Source of the DNA: Thiotrichaceae bacterium
GTDB lineage: Bacteria; Pseudomonadota; Gammaproteobacteria; Thiotrichales; Thiotrichaceae
Length of the DNA stretch: 12,283 bases
Assembly: GCA_027008665.1 (NCBI GenBank)
Contig: JALVEA010000154.1
Coordinates: 1 to 12,283, forward strand
Direction of reading: 5' to 3'
The notes beneath the pieces are model-generated. The model had not been told where the DNA came from, did not search any database, and saw only the letters and a program-made list of their open reading frames with translations. Every line of letters starts with the position of its first letter. Positions within the stretch are counted from its first letter, which is position 1. The translations under genes and the position numbers were made by a program. Below are positions 6,922 to 12,283 of this stretch, piece after piece.

Positions 6922-6958
6922 CGTTATCAGAGCATGTTCTGATAACGTGATTTTTTTT
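6922..6958 (+). terminator. Intrinsic terminator after tkt
   Basis: CGTTATCAGA (6922-6931) and TCTGATAACG (6938-6947) form a perfect 10-bp stem with a six-base loop. Eight T residues follow at 6951-6958, three bases after the stem. This is a standard Rho-independent terminator and separates tkt from gap transcriptionally, at least in part. Confidence 0.82.
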
Positions 6959-7004
6959 GTATTTTAAGGTTTATATAAAGATTAGATTATTTTTATTTAT
7001 TTTT

Positions 7005-7019
7005 AGGAGAAAATTTATG
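7005..7019 (+). promoter_or_regulatory. Ribosome binding site that fixes the gap start
   Basis: AGGAG (7005-7009) is seven bases ahead of ATG 7017. The frame is open further upstream to a TTG at 6957, but that codon lies in the T run of the tkt terminator and would add 20 residues with no counterpart in the family. The ATG gives the expected MATKVGINGFGRIG. Confidence 0.85.
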
Positions 7020-8021
7020 GCTACAAAAGTTGGAATTAATGGATTTGGTCGTATTGGCCGTATGGTATTTCGTGCAATCAAAAAAGACTTCCCAAGCCTA
7101 GAAGTTGTTGCGATCAATGACTTATTAGAGAACGATTATCTTGCTTATATGTTGAAGTACGACACGGCTCACGGACGTTTTGATGGTGACGTAGCGGTTG
7201 ATGGTGATAACTTTATTATTGATGGAACACAAAAAATTCGTCTTTCTGCGGAGCGTAATCCTGCTGATCTTAAATGGGACGAAATTGGCGCTGAAATCGT
7301 TATTGATTGTACGGGTTTCTTCCTAACACAGGAAAGCTGTCAAGCACATATTGATGCAGGTGCAAAAAAAGTGATTCAATCTGCACCTTCTAAAGATGGC
7401 GGTCCAATGTTCGTTTATAGCGTAAACCATAATGACTATGATGGAGAAGCGATTGTTTCAGGTGCTTCTTGTACCACTAACTGTCTTGCACCTATCGCTA
7501 AAGTTATCAATGACAATTGGGGACTAAAGCGTGGTTTAATGACAACTGTTCACGCAGCAACGGCATCACAAATGACGGTTGATGGTCCTTCTAAGAAGGA
7601 TTGGCGTGGTGGGCGTTCTGTATTTGAGAATATTATCCCATCTTCAACAGGGGCTGCTAAAGCGGTTGGTGTTGTGCTTCCTGAGCTTAACGGCAAATTA
7701 ACAGGTATGGCGTTCCGTATTCCTTCAGTTGATGTTTCTGTTGTTGACCTAACTTGTGAACTAGATAAGCCTGCCTCTTATGATGAGATTTGTGCAGCGA
7801 TCAAAGAAGCTTCTGAAGGTTCTATGAAAGGGACTTTACAGTATACTGATGAGAAAGTTGTTTCATCTGACTTCCGTGGTATTTCTGCTTCCTCTATCTT
7901 TGATGCAGGTGCAGGTATTGCATTAGATGATACCTTCGTTAAAGTGGTTTCTTGGTATGACAACGAATATGGCTACACTTGTAATATGCTTCGTTTAACT
8001 GAGCACGTTGCTGCTAATTAA
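7017..8021 (+). CDS. gap: Glyceraldehyde-3-phosphate dehydrogenase, type I
   Basis: The 334-residue protein is a complete GAPDH, catalysing the reversible phosphorylating oxidation of glyceraldehyde 3-phosphate to 1,3-bisphosphoglycerate in the cytoplasm. The Rossmann motif NGFGRIGR is at 8-15. Asp35 in AINDLLEND, which contacts the adenosine ribose, suggests NAD over NADP. The active site is SCTTNC with Cys152, and His179 in TVHAATASQ completes the pair. PSSTGAAKAVGVVLPELNGKLTG and SWYDNEYGYTCNML are standard C-terminal blocks. It stands alone between the tkt terminator and an AT-rich hairpin at 8049-8088, so it may be largely monocistronic. The next gene, pgk, uses its product. NAD preference is inferred from one residue and context; a Calvin-cycle role remains possible. 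Confidence 0.97.
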   Translation: MATKVGINGFGRIGRMVFRAIKKDFPSLEVVAINDLLENDYLAYMLKYDTAHGRFDGDVAVDGDNFIIDGTQKIRLSAERNPADLKWDEIGAEIVIDCTGFFLTQESCQAHIDAGAKKVIQSAPSKDGGPMFVYSVNHNDYDGEAIVSGASCTTNCLAPIAKVINDNWGLKRGLMTTVHAATASQMTVDGPSKKDWRGGRSVFENIIPSSTGAAKAVGVVLPELNGKLTGMAFRIPSVDVSVVDLTCELDKPASYDEICAAIKEASEGSMKGTLQYTDEKVVSSDFRGISASSIFDAGAGIALDDTFVKVVSWYDNEYGYTCNMLRLTEHVAAN

Positions 8022-8048
8022 TTGTCAGGCGTTTTCAATTAAAATAGC

Positions 8049-8088
8049 TTGGGTTAGATTTTTTTGTAAATAAAAAAATCTAACTCAA
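8049..8088 (+). terminator. Stem-loop after gap, possible terminator
   Basis: TTGGGTTAGATTTTTTT (8049-8065) pairs with AAAAAAATCTAACTCAA (8072-8088): 17 pairs including one G-U (8052/8085), with a six-base loop. The T run lies inside the 5' arm and no T run directly follows the stem, so termination efficiency is uncertain; it may act mainly as a 3' end barrier for the gap message. Confidence 0.5.
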
Positions 8089-8094
8089 TCTACA

Positions 8095-8123
8095 ACTTAA
8101 TGTTTTTTATACTAAAATATAAT
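8095..8123 (+). promoter_or_regulatory. Candidate promoter for pgk
   Basis: A perfect -10 box TATAAT is at 8118-8123. The sequence 17 bases upstream (ACTTAA, 8095-8100) is a poor -35 box. It sits between the gap stem-loop and the pgk leader and would start transcription near 8130. AT-richness makes a chance match possible. Confidence 0.35.
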
Positions 8124-8143
8124 TTTTTAATATTTATAGAGTC

Positions 8144-8177
8144 ATTGGATAAGAGTTAATAGCAGTTTTTATCCAAT
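8144..8177 (+). other. Inverted repeat in the pgk leader
   Basis: ATTGGATAA (8144-8152) and TTATCCAAT (8169-8177) are a perfect 9-bp inverted repeat with a 16-base spacer, ending 23 bases before the pgk ribosome site. It may be an operator downstream of the promoter or a stem in the leader RNA. Confidence 0.4.
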
Positions 8178-8212
8178 CGCTTTATCTTCATAAACTTTTC
8201 AAGGGGAATCCT

Positions 8213-9394
8213 ATGTCAATCATTAATATGACTGATCTTGATCTATCTGGCAAACGTGTTTTAATTCGACAAGATCTTAATGTACCAATCAAAGATGGCA
8301 AAGTAAGCTCTGATAAACGTATTCGTGCTTCTCTGCCTTCTATTGAATTTTTAGTGAAAGCAGGTGCTCAAGTGATGATTATGTCGCACCTAGGTCGCCC
8401 AACAGAAGGCTCTCCTGAAGATCAATTTTCATTAGCCCCTGTTGCTACTCATATGAGTGGTTTATTAAATGCTGAGGTTAAATTAATTACTGATTATCTT
8501 GAAAATTCACCCGAGTTAAATGATGGCGATGTGGTTTTACTAGAAAATGTACGTTTTAACCAAGGTGAAAAAGCCAATGATGAAGCGTTATCAAAGCAGT
8601 ATGCAGCACTTTGCGATGTCTATGTGATGGATGCCTTCGGTACTGCTCACCGCGCACAAGCATCGACACATGGTGCTGGTCAATTTGCACCGACAGCCGC
8701 CGCCGGCCCACTACTTGCAGGTGAATTAGAAGCATTAGGCAAAGCCTTAGATAATCCTGCTCGTCCAATGGTTGCCCTAGTGGGGGGAGCAAAAGTTTCT
8801 ACTAAATTAACGGTTCTTGAATCACTATCCAAAGTCGTTGATCAGCTTATTGTTGGTGGTGGTATTGCCAACACCTTTATTGCCGCAGAAGGTTATAATG
8901 TCGGTAAATCACTGTATGAAGAATCGTTAATAGACACCGCTAAAGCATTAAAAGCGAATGCAGAAGCGAATAATGGTAGCATTCCCGTTCCTACTGATGT
9001 GGTTTGTGGTAAAGAGTTCTCTGAAACAGCCGAAGCAACCACGATGTCAGTCGCAGATGTTTCTGAGGATGATATGATCTTTGATATTGGCCCTGATTCA
9101 GTCGCAGAACTTTGTGAAGTGATTAAGAATGCAGGAACCATTGTTTGGAATGGTCCTGTGGGCGTCTTTGAGTTTGATCAATTTGGTTCAGGTACAAAAG
9201 CGATTGCAATGGCTATTGCAGAATCGAAAGGATTCTCAGTTGCAGGAGGTGGTGATACTTTAGCCGCCGTTGATAAATATGATATCGCGGATAAAGTCTC
9301 TTATATATCAACAGGTGGTGGTTCATTCTTAGAATTCCTTGAAGGCAAGAAACTCCCTGTTGTCACAATGCTAGAAGAACGCGCTAAAGAATAA
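8213..9394 (+). CDS. pgk: Phosphoglycerate kinase
   Basis: The 393-residue protein is a complete monomeric PGK, transferring phosphate between 1,3-bisphosphoglycerate and ADP (or the reverse in gluconeogenesis and carbon fixation). Substrate-side motifs in the N-domain are RQDLNVPIKDG (19-29), SHLGRPTEG (58-66), LLENVRFNQGEKAND and VMDAFGTAHRAQAST. The nucleotide-side C-domain shows VGGAKVSTKLTVLESL, NGPVGVFEFDQF and the glycine loop AGGGDTLAA. The chosen ATG has AAGGGGA (8201-8207) at a good distance; a second Met at residue 6 would lack this. The gap of 191 bases to gap contains a stem-loop, a possible promoter and an inverted repeat, so pgk may be expressed separately. The gene ends directly at a small palindrome GGAAGTTCC (9395-9403). 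Confidence 0.98.
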   Translation: MSIINMTDLDLSGKRVLIRQDLNVPIKDGKVSSDKRIRASLPSIEFLVKAGAQVMIMSHLGRPTEGSPEDQFSLAPVATHMSGLLNAEVKLITDYLENSPELNDGDVVLLENVRFNQGEKANDEALSKQYAALCDVYVMDAFGTAHRAQASTHGAGQFAPTAAAGPLLAGELEALGKALDNPARPMVALVGGAKVSTKLTVLESLSKVVDQLIVGGGIANTFIAAEGYNVGKSLYEESLIDTAKALKANAEANNGSIPVPTDVVCGKEFSETAEATTMSVADVSEDDMIFDIGPDSVAELCEVIKNAGTIVWNGPVGVFEFDQFGSGTKAIAMAIAESKGFSVAGGGDTLAAVDKYDIADKVSYISTGGGSFLEFLEGKKLPVVTMLEERAKE

Positions 9395-9417
9395 GGAAGT
9401 TCCTAATAACTTTAGGC

Positions 9418-9457
9418 ATAAAGTTGCAATGATATTGGACTATACTTGTAACTTTAT
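9418..9457 (+). other. Imperfect hairpin 1 in the pgk-pyk gap
   Basis: ATAAAGTTGCAA (9418-9429) pairs with TTGTAACTTTAT (9446-9457): twelve pairs, one of them G-U (9426/9449), with a 16-base loop that contains part of TATACT (9441-9446), a possible -10 box without a good -35 box. There is no T run after it, so it is not a standard terminator. Confidence 0.45.
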
Positions 9458-9474
9458 CTGGAAATTGTATTTTA

Positions 9475-9523
9475 GGATTCAGGTTAAACAAATGCCTTGT
9501 CGGTGTTTTCTTAATCTGAATTC
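9475..9523 (+). other. Imperfect hairpin 2 in the pyk leader
   Basis: GGATTCAGGTTAA (9475-9487) pairs with TTAATCTGAATTC (9511-9523): thirteen pairs, two of them G-U (9476/9522, 9483/9515). The 23-base loop can form a small ACAA/TTGT stem (9488-9491 with 9497-9500). A T run occurs only at 9533-9538, about ten bases downstream, so it is at best a weak terminator or attenuator ahead of pyk. Confidence 0.45.
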
Positions 9524-9549
9524 TTAAAAATATTTTTTCCCATAACAAC

Positions 9550-9570
9550 AAAAAGGATATAGTCTTTTTC
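9550..9570 (+). promoter_or_regulatory. Unusually spaced ribosome site of pyk inside a weak hairpin
   Basis: The only Shine-Dalgarno-like sequence is AAGGA (9553-9557), 13 bases from ATG 9571, longer than the usual 5-9. AAAAAG (9550-9555) can pair with CTTTTT (9564-9569), partly covering the site with an A-U-rich stem. Folding or opening of this stem could tune translation; this is inference. Confidence 0.4.
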
Positions 9571-11037
9571 ATGAGAAGAACAAAAATTGTTGCGACATTA
9601 GGCCCTGCTACTAGTAGCCCTGAGTCAATTGAAGCTATTGTAAAAGCGGGTGTTAATGTCGTCCGCTTGAATTTTTCACACGGAACAGCTGAAGAACACA
9701 AAGCACGCGCAGCATTAGTACGTGCGGCGGCAAAAAAAGCCAATCGCTCTGTCGCTATTCTCGCTGATTTACAAGGACCAAAAATCCGAACTGAGAAATT
9801 TAAAAACGGTAAAATTGAGCTTAAAGCAGGTGATAAATTTATTCTTGATGCAGGTTTAGCAGCTGATGCAGGTGATCAGTATCAAGTCGGGATTACCTAT
9901 AAAAATTTACCCAATGATGTCAATGTTTCTGATGAACTCTGGTTGGATGATGGTCGCTTAGTCTTACTCGTTACAGGTATTGATCATCAAAAAATTTACA
10001 CCGAAGCACTCAATAGTTGTGAACTATCCAACAATAAAGGCATTAACCGCCGTGGTGGCGGTTTGTCTGCGAATGCTTTGACCGAGAAAGATAAACAAGA
10101 TATTAAATTAGCTGCCGAAATGAATATTGATTTTCTTGCTGTTTCTTTTCCAGAAAGCGGAAAAGATCTGATTCAAGCAAGAGAATTGATGCAAGCCGCA
10201 GGTGGCGATGCTGCTATTGTGGCTAAAATTGAACGTGCAGACTCCTTTAAAGAACCCGAAGGTGATGAAGAATCCGTTTTAGATGGTCTTATTAAAGCTT
10301 CTGATGTGATTATGGTTGCACGCGGTGATCTTGGCGTTGAGCTTGGCGATGCTAACCTCCCTCATGCACAAAAAATGTTAATTAAACGCTCCAGAGAGTT
10401 AGATAAGGCGGTGATTACTGCCACCCAAATGATGGAGAGTATGACCACTAATAATATCCCTACACGAGCCGAAGTATTTGACGTTGCTAACGCAGTAAGA
10501 GATGGTACTGATGCAGTAATGTTATCAGGAGAAACTGCGACAGGGCATAATCCAGCGCTTGTTGTTGAGGTTATGGGAAGAATTTGTGAAGAAGCAGAAT
10601 ACTCTTCAGAAGCTACCCAATCGGGTCATCGTCTTGGAGATGAATTTCAACACTGCGACGAAGCGATTGCGATGGCTTCGATGTACATTGGTAATCATAT
10701 GAACGTCAAGGCAGTTGCCGCTCTAACTGAGTCAGGCTCTACCACACGCTGGATGTCACGTATTAGTTCAGGAACCCCTATTTATGCCTTAACACCGCAT
10801 CAAAAGACCTGCCGACGGGTTAGTGTTTACCGTGGTGTCTACCCTATATGCCTTGAACAGCCCCCATTAACTGATCCAAAAGAAGCAAATCGTGTCGCTA
10901 TTGAACATTTATTAGAAAGTGGAGAGGTAGAAAAAGGGGATCTCGTCATTGTTACCAAAGGCGATTTAATTGGTATTAATGGCGGAACCAATATGCTTAA
11001 AATTATTAAAATCGGAGAAGATTTAGGCTGTTACTAA
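9571..11037 (+). CDS. pyk: Pyruvate kinase (PykA type)
   Basis: The 488-residue protein is a complete pyruvate kinase, converting phosphoenolpyruvate and ADP to pyruvate and ATP. It most resembles the E. coli PykA form. Visible motifs are RRTKIVATLGPAT (2-14), VVRLNFSHG (30-38), DLQGPKIR (66-73), NNKGINRRGGGLSANALTEKD, AKIERAD with catalytic Lys219, ARGDLGVE (250-257) binding the metal, and ITATQMMESM (282-291). The C-terminal domain ends with GDLVIVTKGDLIGINGGTNMLKI. An acidic stretch EPEGDEES (228-235) makes the AKIE-to-ARGD segment about five residues longer than in E. coli PykA as I recall it. The start has a distant ribosome site (13 bases). Its product step is irreversible, so within this cluster it is the purely glycolytic member. 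fba follows after 67 bases with no terminator between, suggesting co-transcription. Confidence 0.97.
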   Translation: MRRTKIVATLGPATSSPESIEAIVKAGVNVVRLNFSHGTAEEHKARAALVRAAAKKANRSVAILADLQGPKIRTEKFKNGKIELKAGDKFILDAGLAADAGDQYQVGITYKNLPNDVNVSDELWLDDGRLVLLVTGIDHQKIYTEALNSCELSNNKGINRRGGGLSANALTEKDKQDIKLAAEMNIDFLAVSFPESGKDLIQARELMQAAGGDAAIVAKIERADSFKEPEGDEESVLDGLIKASDVIMVARGDLGVELGDANLPHAQKMLIKRSRELDKAVITATQMMESMTTNNIPTRAEVFDVANAVRDGTDAVMLSGETATGHNPALVVEVMGRICEEAEYSSEATQSGHRLGDEFQHCDEAIAMASMYIGNHMNVKAVAALTESGSTTRWMSRISSGTPIYALTPHQKTCRRVSVYRGVYPICLEQPPLTDPKEANRVAIEHLLESGEVEKGDLVIVTKGDLIGINGGTNMLKIIKIGEDLGCY

Positions 11038-11104
11038 ACAATAAAGCCCTACATTATACTTTTAAAAACTCTATTTATTATTAACCTATATTAAGGAGAA
11101 TCAC

Positions 11105-12172
11105 ATGGCTCTAATTTCCATGCGTCAACTTTTAGATCATGCCGCAGAAAATAACTACGGCTTACCAGCTTTTAATGTCAACAATATGGAGCAAGTCCAC
11201 GCAATCATGCAAGCTGCTGATGAGACAAACTCGCCTGTTATTATGCAAGGTTCGGCAGGTGCTCGCGGTTATGCAGGCGAGCCTTTTTTGCGTCATCTGA
11301 TTATTGCTGCCACCGAAATGTATCCACATATTCCAATTGTTATGCATCAAGATCACGGTTCTGAACCAGCGGTTTGTTTACGTTCAATCCAATCTGGCTT
11401 TACCTCTGTTATGATGGATGGTTCATTAGAAGCGGATTGTAAAACACCAGCATCTTTTGAATACAATGTAGCCGTGACGGCTGAAGTGGTAAAAATGGCA
11501 CATGCAGGCGGTGTATCAGTAGAAGGCGAACTAGGTTGTTTAGGCTCGCTTGAAACTGGCGAAATGGGCGAAGAAGACGGACACGGTGCTGAAGGCAAGC
11601 TTGATTTAGATATGCTCTTAACTTCTGTAGAGGAAGCGGCTGATTTCGTTAAAGCAACCAATGTTGATGCACTCGCTATCGCTATTGGAACCTCTCATGG
11701 TGCTTATAAATTTACCCAAGAGCCAACAGGCGAAATCTTGCGTATTGACCGTATTGCAGAGATCCACGCCCGTCTTCCTAATACGCATCTTGTTATGCAC
11801 GGTTCATCCTCTGTACCACAGGATTGGCTAAAGATCATCAATAACTACGGTGGTGATATGGGACAGACTTACGGTGTCCCTGTGACTGAAATCGTTGAAG
11901 GTATTAAACATGGTGTTACTAAAGTTAATATCGATACAGACTTGCGTATGGCTTCTACTGGTTCTGTGCGTCGTCATTTACAAGAGAACCCATCAAACTT
12001 CGACCCACGTAAATTCCTTAAAGAAGCCACTAATGGCATGAAGGAAATCTGTAAAGCACGTTATGAAGCGTTTGGTTGTGCTGGTAATGCAAGCAAAATC
12101 GGTAAGATCTACTCACTAGACGAAATGTCTCAACGTTATAGTGCAGGTGATTTGGATCAAAAAATTTCTTAA
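11105..12172 (+). CDS. fba: Fructose-bisphosphate aldolase, class II (Calvin-cycle subtype)
   Basis: The 355-residue protein is a complete zinc-dependent class II aldolase, reversibly joining dihydroxyacetone phosphate and glyceraldehyde 3-phosphate into fructose 1,6-bisphosphate. The start MALISMRQLLDHAAENNYGLPAFNVNN is typical of the CbbA-like Calvin-cycle subtype. Catalytic Asp83 and zinc ligand His84 lie in HQDHG (81-85), Glu142 in EGELG, zinc ligands His198 in AIGTSHGAYK and His232 in HGSSSVP, and the phosphate-binding KVNIDTDLR is intact. AAGGAG (11093-11098) is six bases before ATG. It is 67 bases behind pyk and is followed by a strong terminator, so it closes the cluster. This subtype is also used by many non-autotrophs for glycolysis, so it does not prove CO2 fixation. 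Confidence 0.97.
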   Translation: MALISMRQLLDHAAENNYGLPAFNVNNMEQVHAIMQAADETNSPVIMQGSAGARGYAGEPFLRHLIIAATEMYPHIPIVMHQDHGSEPAVCLRSIQSGFTSVMMDGSLEADCKTPASFEYNVAVTAEVVKMAHAGGVSVEGELGCLGSLETGEMGEEDGHGAEGKLDLDMLLTSVEEAADFVKATNVDALAIAIGTSHGAYKFTQEPTGEILRIDRIAEIHARLPNTHLVMHGSSSVPQDWLKIINNYGGDMGQTYGVPVTEIVEGIKHGVTKVNIDTDLRMASTGSVRRHLQENPSNFDPRKFLKEATNGMKEICKARYEAFGCAGNASKIGKIYSLDEMSQRYSAGDLDQKIS

Positions 12173-12198
12173 TCAGAAATATTTTAGACTAAAATAAT

Positions 12199-12229
12199 AA
12201 TAAGGGGATGCTATTAGCATCCCCTTATT
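12199..12229 (+). terminator. Intrinsic terminator after fba
   Basis: AATAAGGGGATGCT (12199-12212) and AGCATCCCCTTATT (12216-12229) form a perfect 14-bp stem with a three-base loop. The 3' arm ends in TTATTTA, which supplies a modest U tract; the A-rich opposite side could serve a convergent gene. It marks the end of the metabolic cluster. Confidence 0.8.
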
Positions 12230-12283
12230 TACATTATCTTATTGAACAACTCAAGCAAGGGTAAGCAACAGCTCAATATAATC

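Noticed and set aside
6957..7016. Upstream TTG start that would add 20 residues to GAPDH
   Set aside because: It lies in the T run of the tkt terminator, has no ribosome site, and the added residues are low-complexity and foreign to the family; ATG 7017 has a good AGGAG.
12230..12283. Possible 3' end of a convergent minus-strand gene (frames ending DYIELLLTLA with stop at 12251-12253, or another ending at 12229-12231)
   Set aside because: Fewer than 20 codons are visible and two frames compete, so neither can be supported; sequence beyond 12283 is needed.
1..12283. Mobile elements, CRISPR arrays, toxin-antitoxin or defence genes
   Set aside because: No transposase or integrase motifs, no terminal inverted repeats flanking a gene, no regularly spaced repeats and no small gene pairs were found; the window is housekeeping and central metabolism.

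Overview
This is an AT-rich stretch of a proteobacterial chromosome, most likely gammaproteobacterial. It carries an LpoA/LppC-type penicillin-binding-protein activator with YraN behind it and RsmI divergent from it, the arrangement I know from Escherichia coli (yraL | yraM-yraN). The carbon-metabolism block transketolase - GAPDH - phosphoglycerate kinase - pyruvate kinase - class II aldolase resembles clusters known from autotrophic and methylotrophic proteobacteria. I cannot name the genus. No RuBisCO or phosphoribulokinase gene lies in the window, so autotrophy is only a possibility.

Left part (1-1639, minus strand): rsmI, encoding the 16S rRNA C1402 ribose methyltransferase, overlaps by ATGA the start of a second gene. 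That gene runs off the left edge and encodes a membrane-embedded protein with an alpha/beta-hydrolase-like nucleophile elbow. Bases 1640-2010 are a divergent intergenic region with a good plus-strand sigma70-like promoter about 290 bases ahead of lpoA and several potential RNA stem-loops. lpoA (2011-3882) and yraN (3956-4348) follow on the plus strand, separated by a long imperfect hairpin.

Middle (4349-4866): 518 bases with no convincing gene. They hold short dyads and repeats and a TTGACA box, and look like the control region of the metabolic cluster.

Right part (4867-12172, plus strand): tkt, gap, pgk, pyk and fba, all intact and all in one direction. Their products interconvert pentose phosphates, triose phosphates, fructose 1,6-bisphosphate and pyruvate; run one way they serve glycolysis, run the other (except pyk) they serve gluconeogenesis or the Calvin cycle. 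The gaps are 67-191 bases and contain hairpins or terminators, so the genes are probably transcribed as several overlapping units and not as one tight operon. A strong terminator follows fba.

I found no mobile element, CRISPR array, tRNA, rRNA or phage gene, and no clear new system. The points most worth a second look are the A-run at the rsmI/hydrolase overlap, the unusual hydrolase itself, the long structured lpoA leader, the non-standard lipobox of LpoA, and the leaders of tkt and pyk.
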